Part shown: positions 18,969 through 27,929 of the stretch, in pieces
How positions within the stretch are numbered: the first letter of the stretch is position 1
Layout: every line of letters starts with the position of its first letter
DNA from: Rhodovulum euryhalinum
GTDB taxonomy: Bacteria; Pseudomonadota; Alphaproteobacteria; Rhodobacterales; Rhodobacteraceae
DNA length: 64,000 nucleotides
Direction: 5' to 3'
Assembly (NCBI RefSeq): GCF_004342445.1
Contig: NZ_SLWW01000005.1
Coordinates: 183,106 to 247,105 of the forward strand
Program-made: the position numbers and the translations under genes
Notes under the pieces: generated by a model
What the model saw: the letters and a program-made list of their open reading frames with translations, nothing else
What the model was told of the DNA's origin: nothing
Databases searched by the model: none

Positions 18969-19762
18969 TCCGCGGCCTCGGCCGGTTCTTCGTCGTCCTC
19001 GACCTTCTGGATCGTGGCCTCCCAGTCCTCTTCGCCGTAGATCGAGGTCAGCACCTCGGGCGTGAGGCCGGTGGGCGCGCCGTCGAAGGCGATCTCGCCC
19101 AGGCGCAGGCCGACGACGCGCGAGACGAACATCTGCGCCAGCGCTACGTCGTGGATGTTGATGATCGCTGCCAGCCCCCGTTCGGAGCAAAGCTCGCAGA
19201 TCAGCCGCATGATCTGGCGGCTGGTCTTGGGGTCGAGGCTGGCGGTGGGTTCGTCGACGAGCAAGAGCTTGGGGTTCTGGATCAGCGCCCGGCAGATGCC
19301 GACGCGCTGGCGCTGCCCGCCCGACAGTTCGTCGGCGCGCTTGTCGGCCATTGCCAGCAGGCCCACCCGGTCGAGCAGGCGGAACGCCTCGTCCACGTCC
19401 GTTTGCGGAAACCGGCGGGTGAAGCTGCGCCAGAAGCCGACATAGCCCAGGCGCCCGGACAGGACGTTCTCCATCACCGTCAGCCTTTCGACGAGGGCAT
19501 ATTCCTGAAAGATCATCCCCATCTCGCGCCGCGCCCGGCGCAGCGCCCGGGCGGACAGATGGGTCAGTTCGGTGTCGCCCAGCCAGACCTTGCCTGCCGT
19601 GGGCTCGACCAGCCGGTTGATGCAACGGATCAGCGTCGATTTTCCAGCGCCCGACGGGCCGATCAGTGCCATCACCTGGCCCGGGGGCACCGAAAGGTCG
19701 ATCGCCTTCAACGCCTGGTCGCCGGTCCTGTAGGTCTTGGTCAGCCCCTCCAGCCGCAGCAT
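18965..19762 (-). CDS. phnC: Phosphonate/phosphite ABC transporter ATP-binding protein PhnC
   Basis: 265-residue ATPase energising the PhnD-PhnE importer. Walker [10 protein letters not shown] at 35-43, signature LSGGQ at 146-150, Walker B LLLVDEP at 166-172. The C-terminus carries an acidic tail ([12 protein letters not shown]). The ATG at 19762 ([11 protein letters not shown]) matches the family start; longer upstream reading would overlap phnD. It overlaps phnE by 4 bases. Confidence 0.96.
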   Translation of the reverse strand: MLRLEGLTKTYRTGDQALKAIDLSVPPGQVMALIGPSGAGKSTLIRCINRLVEPTAGKVWLGDTELTHLSARALRRARREMGMIFQEYALVERLTVMENVLSGRLGYVGFWRSFTRRFPQTDVDEAFRLLDRVGLLAMADKRADELSGGQRQRVGICRALIQNPKLLLVDEPTASLDPKTSRQIMRLICELCSERGLAAIINIHDVALAQMFVSRVVGLRLGEIAFDGAPTGLTPEVLTSIYGEEDWEATIQKVEDDEEPAEAAE

Positions 19763-19821
19763 CCCCGCCTCCCTTGTCGTTGGTGGGGGACGGCGCAGAT
19801 GGGCGCCGCCCCCGGCCGTTG

Positions 19822-20802
19822 TCATTCGCAGGCGTAGCTGACGCCGGTGGCCGCGTCGATCTTGCGGATCACTTCCCAGAACTCCTGGTAGGTGATCGGC
19901 AGGAACTGACCCTCGCCGGATTTCGAGAACTCTTCTTCCAGCGTGGTGCCTTCCCACTGGAAGCTGAAGAAGGCGTTCTGGATCTTCTCCTGCAGATCGG
20001 GGGTCAGGTTGTAGACAAGGCCGTAGCCGGTGGTGGGGAAGGTCTGCGACTTGTAGATCGAGACGATCTGTTCCGGGGTCACCACGCCGCGTTCCATCAT
20101 CCGGCCCATGACCGAGTTCGCGATCGAGGCAGCGGGGTAGTCTTTGTTCGCGACACCCAGGATCGAGTTGTCATGCTTTCCCGAGAAGACCGGTTCGAAG
20201 TCGCGCTCGGCCTCCAGGCCGAAATCGGCCTTGAGGATTGCAGACGGTGCCTTGAAGCCAGAGTTCGAGGTCGGCGAGGTGAAGGCAAGCTGCTTGCCCT
20301 TGATGTCCTCGACCTTCTCGATGCCCGAGCCCGGATAGGTGATGATCTCCATCTCGTAGCCGAAGCTGCCATCGGGGGCCGCCATCATGGTGAACGGGCG
20401 GAAGCCCGCACAGTTCACGGCCAGCGGGTTCGACCCGGTGTTGAAGCCCGCGATGTGCAGCCGGCCGGACCGCATCGCCTCGATCTGGGCGGCGTTCGAC
20501 TGGACCGGGAAGAACATGACCTTCTTGCCGGTCTCTTTCTCGAGATGGGTCAGGAAATCGGCCCAGGCGGTCGCGTAGACGGCCGGGTCCTCGACCGGGG
20601 TATAGGCGAAGACCAGCGTGTCGGGGTCGATGAGTTGTGCCGAATCGGTGGGAATGTCGGCGATCAGGTCGCCGTCGCGGTCGCAGAACCGTTCGTCGAG
20701 ATCGCCGCGGGGGCAATCCTCTTGCGCGCTGGCAGGGCCGGCGAAGGCCGTGAGCGCCGCGGCCGCCGCGACGGAGGCCAGCAGTCGAGTGAGCGAGGTC
20801 AT
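19822..20802 (-). CDS. phnD: Phosphonate/phosphite ABC transporter substrate-binding protein PhnD
   Basis: 326-residue periplasmic binding protein with a signal peptide ([20 protein letters not shown], cleavage near ASA-QE). PhnD-family features include [25 protein letters not shown] and [14 protein letters not shown]. It delivers phosphonates, phosphite or related ligands to PhnC-PhnE; the exact ligand cannot be read from the sequence. First gene of a four-gene operon. A Pho-box-like site lies 50-67 bases before the start, so phosphate-starvation control by PhoB is likely. No C-P lyase or phosphonatase gene is in the window. Confidence 0.95.
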   Translation of the reverse strand: MTSLTRLLASVAAAAALTAFAGPASAQEDCPRGDLDERFCDRDGDLIADIPTDSAQLIDPDTLVFAYTPVEDPAVYATAWADFLTHLEKETGKKVMFFPVQSNAAQIEAMRSGRLHIAGFNTGSNPLAVNCAGFRPFTMMAAPDGSFGYEMEIITYPGSGIEKVEDIKGKQLAFTSPTSNSGFKAPSAILKADFGLEAERDFEPVFSGKHDNSILGVANKDYPAASIANSVMGRMMERGVVTPEQIVSIYKSQTFPTTGYGLVYNLTPDLQEKIQNAFFSFQWEGTTLEEEFSKSGEGQFLPITYQEFWEVIRKIDAATGVSYACE

Positions 20803-21159
20803 TGGTCAGTCTCCCTGGTCTGTTGAGGCCCGGTTGCCCTAGGCTCTTGTTGTTACGGTCCCGTGACAGCATCTGGCACCGCCGTTCGGGGGCACGCCGT
20901 ACGGATCGTCTGCCGGGGCTGGCCGACCGCCACGGCTTTCACCGCATCCCTCCTCCGGGGCGGTGGTGCGTCCTTCCCCATCCGACAAGGAAACCTTGGG
21001 TTTTCCTAAAATTGCAAGAATTTTCATTGCGTGAGGTTACCGAATTCAGTTTGATTCAGTTGAAAAACAATTGGTCCCCGCCATGTCGAAAACTGGCCGG
21101 CCGAACGGGGCCAGGATGGATTCGGGGCAACCGGGCGCCCATAGACGAGCAGGACCCGC
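20803..21159. other. 357-base divergent spacer between phnD and a NUDIX gene
   Basis: No gene is apparent. Besides the Pho box it holds an imperfect inverted repeat at 20987-21007 (AGGAAACC facing GGGTTTTCCT) and an 8-base direct repeat ATTCAGTT at 21044-21051 and 21054-21061, 10 bases apart. A related TTCAGTTGAA occurs at about 21692-21701 before phoH. The right half is clearly AT-richer than its surroundings, as expected of promoters. Confidence 0.5.
20852..20869 (-). promoter_or_regulatory. Candidate Pho box before phnD
   Basis: On the minus strand the site reads CTGTCAC-GGGA-CCGTAAC, two 7-base units separated by 4 bases, which is the layout of PhoB sites (CTGTCAT, 4 bases, CTGTCAT). The first unit matches 6 of 7 and the second about 4-5 of 7. 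Location 50-67 bases upstream of phnD fits activation of the transporter in phosphate starvation. Confidence 0.6.
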
Positions 21160-21633
21160 ATGGTGGAGGAGGCGGCACAAGAACCCGGCGCGCAGATCGC
21201 CGCGCTGCCCCTGCGCTGGGACCGGCGCGGGGCGCTGCGGGTTCTGATGGTCACCTCGCGCGGCACGGGGCGATGGATCATGCCCAAGGGCTGGCGCATT
21301 GATGACGACCGGCCGTGGGAAACCGCCGCGATCGAGGCGCTGGAGGAGGCGGGCGCGGTCGGCCATGTCGGCACCGAAGCGATCGGCTCCTACAGCTATC
21401 TCAAGCTGCGCGACGACGGATCGGCCGTGGTCTGCGAGGTCGTGGTCTTCCCGATGCTGGTGGACAAGCTCAAGCGAGACTGGAAGGAACGGCGCCAGCG
21501 CAGGCGGCGCTGGTTCAAGGCCAAGGCGGCCGCGCGCCGGGTGGATGAACCCGACCTGGCCGCGCTGTTGCAGCGGCTCGCCGACAAGCCCCGCAAGCGG
21601 CCGGATCTGAAGGCGCTGCGCCGGGCGTCCTGA
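21160..21633 (+). CDS. NUDIX hydrolase, diphosphoinositol-polyphosphate phosphohydrolase-like
   Basis: 157 residues. The NUDIX box runs from MPKGWRIDDD through ETAAIEALEEAGAVG; the Arg of the REUxEE consensus is Ile here, whereas the Glu residues that bind Mg are kept. MPKGW just before the box is typical of the bacterial DIPP-like subgroup that hydrolyses diadenosine or inositol polyphosphates or polyphosphate ends. The C-terminal third is strongly basic (RRQRRRRWFKAKAAARR). Divergent from the phn operon and 166 bases before phoH. Confidence 0.87.
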   Translation: MVEEAAQEPGAQIAALPLRWDRRGALRVLMVTSRGTGRWIMPKGWRIDDDRPWETAAIEALEEAGAVGHVGTEAIGSYSYLKLRDDGSAVVCEVVVFPMLVDKLKRDWKERRQRRRRWFKAKAAARRVDEPDLAALLQRLADKPRKRPDLKALRRAS

Positions 21634-21799
21634 CGCCCGCCACCGACTGCGCCGTTCCTCCGCCGCTCGGCAGATGGCGCGTTCCGTCCGGGTTCAGTTG
21701 AATTTTGTAGCAATTCCGTCAAATGACGCAGCTATCGCTTGCGATGTGGCCGGGCGGTTGGCACCATATCTGCGCGGCATTCAGCCAACGGAGTCGTTT

Positions 21800-22816
21800 T
21801 TGGGAATCAGCGCCCTGACCCCCCCGACGGAATCGACCGACGTTCACGAGACGCTGCTCGAGTTCCCCGACAACCGTCTTCTCATAGATCTGTGCGGCGA
21901 ATTCGACCGCAACCTTGCCCAGGTCGAGCACAAGCTCGGGGTTCACATCCTGCGGCGCGGCAACCTTTTGGCCGTGGTGGGCGAGGGGAGCGCGCGCGGG
22001 CGGGCGGCTTCGGTGCTGCAACAGCTTTACGCGCGGCTCGAGGCAGGCAAGGGGGTCGATGCCGGCGACATCGACGGGACGATCCGGCTGGGCGACTCGG
22101 CCGATGGAACGGGGACGCAGCCGGGCGACCAACTGGAGATGTTCCAGCGAGGCCGGGTCGAGATCCACACCCGCCGCAAGCTGATCGAACCCCGCACCGA
22201 GGCGCAGAAGGCCTATGTCCGCGCGCTTTACGAGAACGAGCTTTGCTTTGGCATCGGGCCTGCGGGCACCGGCAAGACCTACCTGGCCGTCGCCGTCGCG
22301 GTGAACATGTTCATCGGCGGGCATGTCGACCGGATCATCCTCAGCCGCCCCGCGGTCGAGGCGGGCGAGCGGCTGGGATTCCTGCCCGGCGACATGAAGG
22401 AGAAGGTCGATCCCTACATGCAGCCGCTCTATGACGCACTGAACGATTTCCTTCCGGGCAAGCAGGCCGCCAAGCTGATCGAGGAGAAGCGCATCGAGAT
22501 CGCGCCGCTCGCCTTCATGCGGGGGCGCACGCTGGCCAACGCCTTCGTGGTGCTCGACGAGGCGCAGAACGCCACGACGATGCAGATGAAAATGTTCCTG
22601 ACCCGGCTGGGCGAGGGCTCGCGCATGGCGGTGACCGGCGACCGGAGCCAGGTCGACCTGCCGCGCGGCGTGGCCAGCGGGCTGGCGGATGCGGAGCGCC
22701 TGCTGACGGGGATCGAGAAGATCTCGTTCAGCTACTTCACCTCGAAGGACGTGGTCCGCCACCCGCTGGTCGCCCGGATCATCGAGGCCTATGACGCCGA
22801 CGATGCCAAGGGCTAG
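21800..22816 (+). CDS. phoH: PhoH-family ATPase
   Basis: Predicted cytoplasmic ATPase/RNA helicase-like protein, in many bacteria encoded with ybeY and linked to RNA metabolism. Walker A GPAGTGKTYLAV and Walker B FVVLDEAQN are intact, with the family stretch SRPAVEAGERLGFLPGD. I choose a TTG start at 21800 (338 residues), preceded by ACGGAG at 21788-21793 and followed by the region typical of Rhodobacterales PhoH N-termini. An in-frame ATG at 21674 would add 42 residues that look like non-coding sequence. First gene of a phoH-ybeY-corC-lnt cluster, interrupted by one GFA-like gene. Confidence 0.9.
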   Translation: MGISALTPPTESTDVHETLLEFPDNRLLIDLCGEFDRNLAQVEHKLGVHILRRGNLLAVVGEGSARGRAASVLQQLYARLEAGKGVDAGDIDGTIRLGDSADGTGTQPGDQLEMFQRGRVEIHTRRKLIEPRTEAQKAYVRALYENELCFGIGPAGTGKTYLAVAVAVNMFIGGHVDRIILSRPAVEAGERLGFLPGDMKEKVDPYMQPLYDALNDFLPGKQAAKLIEEKRIEIAPLAFMRGRTLANAFVVLDEAQNATTMQMKMFLTRLGEGSRMAVTGDRSQVDLPRGVASGLADAERLLTGIEKISFSYFTSKDVVRHPLVARIIEAYDADDAKG

Positions 22817-22956
22817 GGCCCGCGTCCTTCACCGACCGCAGACGGAAGTCTAGATCGACCGTCGCCCGATTCGGGTCTTATCCTTTTCCATCCCCGGGGC
22901 TGACCTGTCCGGGGCAACGGGTGGCATGACCGCCGCCCGAGGGAGGGAGAAACAAG

Positions 22957-23394
22957 ATGTCTCACAAATATGTGGGCGGGTGCGAGCATGTCCGCACATG
23001 GTCCGACCACGATCCGATCGACAACCACACTTGCCACTGCTCGGTCTGCAAGCGGGTAACGGGGCAGCCGACGACCCATGTCGTTTTCTTCAGCCACGGC
23101 GATCTGAAGGCGGCGAACGAGGGCAACATGAACCGCCAGCCGTTCAACAGCGAGAACCCGGACGGTCCGCTGGAGCTGTGCACCTGCAAGACCTGCGGCG
23201 CGCCGATCATGCTGGACGACAAGCAGCACCGGATCCGGGTGATCGTGCCGAACCTGATGGGCTATCAGTCGCGCGGGCTCGAGGCGAGCTATCACGCCTT
23301 CTACGATCCCAAGACCGGCGTGGCGAAACCCAGCGACGGGCGCCCGGTCTACGAAGGGTTGCGGCCGGAATTCGTCTGGCCCGCCGCCTCCTGA
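22957..23394 (+). CDS. GFA/CENP-V-like zinc protein
   Basis: 145 residues with the Cys pairs of the glutathione-dependent formaldehyde-activating enzyme (GFA) fold: CHCSVCKRVTG and CTCKTCGAPI. Proteins of this family bind zinc, and most have no proven GFA activity. The start has a clear GGGAGGGAG site. It is inserted between phoH and ybeY, normally adjacent genes, which suggests a later arrival. Confidence 0.85.
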   Translation: MSHKYVGGCEHVRTWSDHDPIDNHTCHCSVCKRVTGQPTTHVVFFSHGDLKAANEGNMNRQPFNSENPDGPLELCTCKTCGAPIMLDDKQHRIRVIVPNLMGYQSRGLEASYHAFYDPKTGVAKPSDGRPVYEGLRPEFVWPAAS

Positions 23395-23517
23395 GCCGAA
23401 GAGGCGCAGATCCTGCGACCGGCACCGGCATGATCCGGTTGCCCTTCGCTCCCGGATGGTTCCGCGCGGCCCTTTGCCGACCTTGGGCCGCCAGCCCACG
23501 CACCGGGCGCGGAACCC

Positions 23518-23549
23518 GGGTCCGCGGGACTCTCCGGTCCTGCGGACCC
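23518..23549. terminator. Strong hairpin between the GFA-like gene and ybeY
   Basis: GGGTCCGC at 23518-23525 pairs with GCGGACCC at 23542-23549. Inside it, GGAC and GTCC form a further stem around a 6-base loop, giving about 12 paired bases with one mismatch. There is no T-run, so it may be a terminator, a processing stem or only a GC-rich repeat. Confidence 0.45.
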
Positions 23550-23605
23550 CACGGCGCGTGTACGCCCCCTTACGCGCGCCGCCGATCCCCGCTAGACCGG
23601 GGCCC

Positions 23606-24106
23606 ATGACCGTCGAGATTCTGTTCGAGGACCCGCGCTGGGAGGCGGCCGGCCTTGCCCCGGTGGCCGAGGCCGCCTGTGCCGCGGCGCTCGAGCATCT
23701 CGGGCTTGACCCGGATGCGTGGGAGATCAGCCTTCTGGCCTGCGATGACGACCGCATCGCCGGGCTGAACGCCGAATTCCGCGGCAAGCCCCGGCCGACC
23801 AACGTGCTGTCCTGGCCCGCCGAAGACCTTGCCGCGGAAACCGATGGCGCGCCGCCGCTTTGCCCAGCGCCACCCGTCGGCGGTATGCCCGCCGAACTTG
23901 GCGACATCGCCATCAGCTATGACACCTGCATCCGCGAAGCCGGGGTGCAGGGCATCGCCTTTAACGACCATGTTACACATCTTGTGGTACATGGCTGCCT
24001 GCACCTGTTGGGTTTCGACCACATCCGTCCGCAAGATGCTGCCCGGATGGAGGGGCTGGAAGTGGAAATACTTGCCAAGCTCGGGATCGCTGACCCATAT
24101 GGCTGA
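23606..24106 (+). CDS. ybeY: Endoribonuclease YbeY
   Basis: Zinc endoribonuclease for 16S rRNA 3' maturation and ribosome quality control. 166 residues. The metal site is His129, His133 and His139 in HGCLHLLGFDH. ATG at 23606 (MTVEILFEDP) is the family-like start; a longer frame from 23456 crosses the hairpin region and is not conserved in character. Followed by corC 37 bases later. Confidence 0.96.
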   Translation: MTVEILFEDPRWEAAGLAPVAEAACAAALEHLGLDPDAWEISLLACDDDRIAGLNAEFRGKPRPTNVLSWPAEDLAAETDGAPPLCPAPPVGGMPAELGDIAISYDTCIREAGVQGIAFNDHVTHLVVHGCLHLLGFDHIRPQDAARMEGLEVEILAKLGIADPYG

Positions 24107-24143
24107 ATGTGGGCGGTGTGCCCGCGCATTTTGGTAAGGATTG

Positions 24144-25025
24144 ATGGGCGACGAGACCGACGGGTCGTCTAGCGCCGCGCAGGGCGCGCTGGAGACCGAC
24201 AATCTGGAGAGCCGGGGTATTCTGGGCCGGCTCGTGGCGGCGATCATGCCAGGGTCCGCCGACGCTTCCGATGAGGATGAACCGAACGGCGCCGCGGCGC
24301 GGGTCGGTGTGCCGCTTGGAATCGGCAATCTCAGCCGTCTGCGGGTCGAGGACGTGGCGATCCCAAAGGCCGAGATCGAGGCGGTGCCGCTTGACATCGA
24401 CAAGGACGAGTTGGTGCGGGTGTTCCGCGAAACCGGGATGACCCGGCTGCCTGTCTATGACGGAACGCTGGACACGCCCGTGGGCATGATCCACCTCAAG
24501 GATTTCGCCCTGCGCCACGGCTTCAACGGCAAGGGTACGCCCTTCGTGCTCAAGGAGATGATCCGTCCGCTGCTGTACGCGCCGCCCTCGATGCCGATCG
24601 GGGTGCTGATGCAGAAGATGCAGAGCCAGCGGATGCACATGGCGCTGGTGATCGACGAATATGGCGGCGTCGACGGCCTTGTGACCATCGAGGACCTGAT
24701 CGAACAGGTCGTGGGCGAGATCGAGGACGAGCACGACATCGACGAGGGTGCGCTCTGGACGGTCGAGAAACCCGGCGTCTACCTTGCCCAGGCCCGCGCA
24801 CCGCTCGACGCCTTCGAGGCCGAGGTCGGGATGCGGCTGGTCGAGGCGGATGACGAGGAAGAGATCGACACGCTGGGCGGGCTGGTCTTCATGATGACCG
24901 GCCGGGTACCCACGCGCGGCGAGGTGATCCGCCACGACAGCGGCGCCGAGTTCGAGGTGATCGACGCCGATCCGCGCCGGATCAAGCGGTTGCGGGTGCG
25001 GCTGCCGGCAATGGGGGCGGCCTGA
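24144..25025 (+). CDS. CBS/CorC-domain hemolysin-family protein
   Basis: 293-residue soluble protein of the HlyC/CorC (TlyC) group: two CBS domains (including GTPFVLKEMIRPLLYAPP and VIDEYGGVDGLVTIEDL) followed by the CorC_HlyC transporter-associated domain. Linked in other bacteria to magnesium/cobalt efflux or resistance. A TTG at 24141 directly precedes the ATG at 24144; AAGGA at 24136-24140 is very close to either. Belongs with phoH, ybeY and lnt, a widely conserved cluster. Confidence 0.92.
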   Translation: MGDETDGSSSAAQGALETDNLESRGILGRLVAAIMPGSADASDEDEPNGAAARVGVPLGIGNLSRLRVEDVAIPKAEIEAVPLDIDKDELVRVFRETGMTRLPVYDGTLDTPVGMIHLKDFALRHGFNGKGTPFVLKEMIRPLLYAPPSMPIGVLMQKMQSQRMHMALVIDEYGGVDGLVTIEDLIEQVVGEIEDEHDIDEGALWTVEKPGVYLAQARAPLDAFEAEVGMRLVEADDEEEIDTLGGLVFMMTGRVPTRGEVIRHDSGAEFEVIDADPRRIKRLRVRLPAMGAA

Positions 25026-25029
25026 CCCG

Positions 25030-26544
25030 ATGACCGCGCGTCTGGCCCGGGCCGTGCACGCGCTCTGGACCGCGCCGGTTCGGGCGTTTGCGCTGGGCCT
25101 TTCGGCTGCGCTGGGCCAGGCGCCTTTCGGGCTGTGGCCGCTGGCGGTTGCCGCGTTCTTCGGCCTGACATGGCTTGTCACGCACGCGCCGGGCCCGCGG
25201 CGGGCGGCGCTGATCGCCTGGGCGGGGGGCGCGGGGCATTTCGCGCTGGCGCTGTCCTGGATCGTCGAGCCCTTTCTTGTCGACATCCGCACCCACGGCT
25301 GGATGGCGCCCTTTGCTATAGTTGCGATGGCGGGGGGGCTGGCGCTGTTCTGGGGGCTGGCGGGGGGCTTTGCTGGCTGGGCCGGGCAGGGGGTGCGGCG
25401 CCGGGCGCTGGCCTTCGCCGTGGCGCTGGCCGCTGTCGAACTGGCGCGCGGCTACGTGCTGACGGGCTTTGCCTGGGCGCTGCCGGGGCATATCTGGATC
25501 GGCGCGCCGCAGATGCAGTTGGGCGCACTTGCCGGGCCGGTCGGGCTGACGCTGCTGACCACGTTCGCCGCCGCGCTGCCACTGATCCTGCCGCTGGGCC
25601 CCGGGCGGGCGGCGGGCGCCGTGATGGCCGCGCTGATGGTCACGGGCGCGGGGCTCTGGGGCGCGCTGCGGCTTGAGATGCCGATGCCGCCCGATGCCGA
25701 TCCGCCGCATATCCGCCTGATCCAGCCCAATGCAGCCCAGCACCTGAAATGGCGGCGCGACATGATCCCGGTCTTCTGGGAACGCCAGCTTGCCTTTACC
25801 GCAGCCCCCGCCGAGCAGCCGCCCGACCTGATCATCTGGCCCGAGACCGCGGTGCCGTGGCTCCTGAACGACGCGGGCGGCGCGTTGGAGCGGATCGCGG
25901 ACGCGGCGGGGGACGTACCTGTGATGCTGGGCATCCAGCGCCGCGAGGACGCGCGGTTCTACAACAGCCTCGCCGTGCTGGACCCGGGCGGGGCGGTGTC
26001 CCGGGTCTATGACAAGCACCACCTCGTGCCCTTCGGCGAGTACATCCCGCTGGGCCCGGTCCTGGGACGGTTGGGCATCAAGGGGCTCGCCGCGCGGGAC
26101 AGCTATGGCTATGCGGCCGGGCCGGGGCCGACGGTGCTGGATCTCGGGACGCGGCTTGGCACCGCGCTGCCGCTGATCTGCTACGAGGCGGTCTTCCCGC
26201 AGGATCTGCGCGGGCCTGAGCGGCCGCGCTGGCTGGTGCAGATCACCAATGACGCCTGGTTCGGGGACCGGACAGGGCCCTATCAGCATCTCGCGCTGGC
26301 CCGGCTGCGGGCGGTGGAACAGGGGCTGCCGCTGGTCCGCGCCGCCAATACCGGCGTCTCGGCGGTGATCGACGCGCGCGGGCGGATCACCCACAGCCTG
26401 GCGCTGAACACCGCGGGGCATGTGACGGCGCCGCTGCCGCCCGCGCTGCCGCCCACGCCCTATGCCGGGATGGGGGACATGCCCGCCGCCCTGGCGCTGG
26501 CCGCGATGCTTGCCGCCTTGGTCGCAGTCCGGCGGCGGAAATAG
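25030..26544 (+). CDS. lnt: Apolipoprotein N-acyltransferase
   Basis: Inner-membrane enzyme adding the third acyl chain to lipoprotein N-termini. 504 residues: several membrane spans in the first 200 residues, then a nitrilase-fold domain with Glu in WPETAVPWLL, Lys in YDKHHLVPFGEYIPLG and Cys in LICYEAVFP, and a last membrane span at the C-terminus. Starts 4 bases after corC, so it is translationally linked. Followed by the metK riboswitch. Confidence 0.96.
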   Translation: MTARLARAVHALWTAPVRAFALGLSAALGQAPFGLWPLAVAAFFGLTWLVTHAPGPRRAALIAWAGGAGHFALALSWIVEPFLVDIRTHGWMAPFAIVAMAGGLALFWGLAGGFAGWAGQGVRRRALAFAVALAAVELARGYVLTGFAWALPGHIWIGAPQMQLGALAGPVGLTLLTTFAAALPLILPLGPGRAAGAVMAALMVTGAGLWGALRLEMPMPPDADPPHIRLIQPNAAQHLKWRRDMIPVFWERQLAFTAAPAEQPPDLIIWPETAVPWLLNDAGGALERIADAAGDVPVMLGIQRREDARFYNSLAVLDPGGAVSRVYDKHHLVPFGEYIPLGPVLGRLGIKGLAARDSYGYAAGPGPTVLDLGTRLGTALPLICYEAVFPQDLRGPERPRWLVQITNDAWFGDRTGPYQHLALARLRAVEQGLPLVRAANTGVSAVIDARGRITHSLALNTAGHVTAPLPPALPPTPYAGMGDMPAALALAAMLAALVAVRRRK

Positions 26545-26586
26545 CCATTGATTCCGCCGGGGGCGCGGCGTAAGCGATGCTTCGAA

Positions 26587-26633
26587 CCGCCACAACGGCT
26601 TCCTGGCGTGGCGGGGATTGTCCCAACGGAGCA
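26587..26633 (+). promoter_or_regulatory. SAM/SAH riboswitch controlling metK
   Basis: A 7-bp helix pairs CCGCCAC (26587-26593) with GTGGCGG (26608-26614). The enclosed loop is AACGGCTTCCTGGC, and a downstream CGGAGCA (26627-26633) can form the pseudoknot with GGCTTCC while containing the metK ribosome-binding site. The sequence AACGGCTTCCTGGCGTG and the GGAGCA end match my memory of the compact SAM/SAH class found before metK in Rhodobacterales. Binding of SAM would hide the ribosome site and lower SAM synthetase translation. Confidence 0.88.
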
Positions 26634-26639
26634 CTTTCC

Positions 26640-27806
26640 ATGACCCGCCAGAACTACCTCTTCACCTCCGAATCCGTGTCGGAGGGCCATCCCGACAAGG
26701 TCTGCGACCGGATTTCCGACGCGATCCTCGACGCCTTCCTCGCCGAGGAGGCCCATGCTCGCGTCGCCTGCGAGACCTTTGCCACCTCGGGAATGGTGGT
26801 GATCGGCGGCGAGGTCGGCTTGTCCGACCGGGCCCGGCTGAAACATTTCATGGGCAGCATCGGCGAGATCGCCCGCGACTGCATCAGGGACATCGGCTAC
26901 GAGCAGGAGAAGTTCCACTGGAACACCTGCCACGTGCTGAACTTCCTGCATGAGCAATCGGCCCATATCGCCCAGGGCGTCGACCGCGACGGCGCGGGCG
27001 ACCAGGGGATCATGTTCGGGTTCGCCACCGACGAGACGCCCGAGCTGATGCCGGCGCCGATCCAGTATTCCCACGCGATCCTGCGACGGCTGACCGAGGT
27101 GCGGAAATCCGGCAAGGAACCGACCCTGCGCCCGGACGCCAAATCGCAGCTGACCGTGCGCTATGAAGGCGGCAAGCCGGTGGCGGTCGACTCGATCGTC
27201 CTGTCCACCCAGCACGAGTTCGAAAGCCAGACTTCGGATGACATCCGCCAAATCGTGGAACCCTATATCCGCGAGGTGCTGCCCGAAGGGTGGCTGCACG
27301 ATGCGACCGAATGGCACGTGAACCCGACCGGCACCTTCGTGATCGGGGGGCCCGACGGCGACGCGGGCCTGACCGGGCGCAAGATCATCGTCGACACCTA
27401 TGGCGGCGCGGCCCCCCATGGCGGCGGCGCGTTCTCGGGCAAGGACCCGACCAAGGTGGACCGCTCGGCGGCCTATGCCGCGCGCTATCTCGCCAAGAAC
27501 GTGGTGGCGGCCGGGCTTGCGAAGAAATGCTGCCTGCAGCTGTCCTACGCGATCGGCGTGGCGAAGCCCCTGTCGATCTACGTGGACAGCTATGGGACCG
27601 GCGAGGTGCCCGACGAGGTGATCGAGCGTGCGGTGGCCAAGGTCATGGACCTGACGCCGCGCGGCATCCGCGAACACCTGGTGCTGAACCGGCCGATCTA
27701 TGCCCGCACCGCTGCCTATGGCCATTTCGGGCGCGCCCCCGAGGCCGATGGCGGGTTCAGCTGGGAACGCACCGATCTGGCGGCGGAACTGAAGGCCGCC
27801 GTCTGA
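26640..27806 (+). CDS. metK: S-adenosylmethionine synthetase
   Basis: Makes SAM from methionine and ATP. 388 residues. ATP site at [13 protein letters not shown], flexible-loop and P-loop-like stretch [16 protein letters not shown], and C-terminal GHFGR. ATG at 26640 follows the riboswitch and is the family start; an in-frame ATG at 26577 would make the riboswitch coding and is rejected. Followed by a strong terminator hairpin. Confidence 0.98.
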   Translation: MTRQNYLFTSESVSEGHPDKVCDRISDAILDAFLAEEAHARVACETFATSGMVVIGGEVGLSDRARLKHFMGSIGEIARDCIRDIGYEQEKFHWNTCHVLNFLHEQSAHIAQGVDRDGAGDQGIMFGFATDETPELMPAPIQYSHAILRRLTEVRKSGKEPTLRPDAKSQLTVRYEGGKPVAVDSIVLSTQHEFESQTSDDIRQIVEPYIREVLPEGWLHDATEWHVNPTGTFVIGGPDGDAGLTGRKIIVDTYGGAAPHGGGAFSGKDPTKVDRSAAYAARYLAKNVVAAGLAKKCCLQLSYAIGVAKPLSIYVDSYGTGEVPDEVIERAVAKVMDLTPRGIREHLVLNRPIYARTAAYGHFGRAPEADGGFSWERTDLAAELKAAV

Positions 27807-27837
27807 GGGATTGCGCCGGGCTGACGCCCGTCGCCCG

Positions 27838-27867
27838 GGGGGCGCGCGCCTTGCGGCGCGCGCCCCC
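27838..27867 (+). terminator. Terminator hairpin after metK
   Basis: Perfect 13-bp stem: GGGGGCGCGCGCC at 27838-27850 and its complement at 27855-27867 around a TTGC loop, followed by TTCGCGTTT. Placed 32 bases after the metK stop. Confidence 0.8.
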
Positions 27868-27929
27868 TTCGCGTTTCGGCGGGGGCGGCGCCCTTGACGC
27901 GCGGGGCCTGGCGGATTAGGGCGCGGCGC

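Noticed and set aside
21674..21799. N-terminal 42-residue extension of PhoH
   Set aside because: Not PhoH-like, and a TTG with a ribosome site lies at the family-typical position.
26577..26639. Upstream ATG for metK
   Set aside because: It would translate through the riboswitch and add residues not found in MetK.
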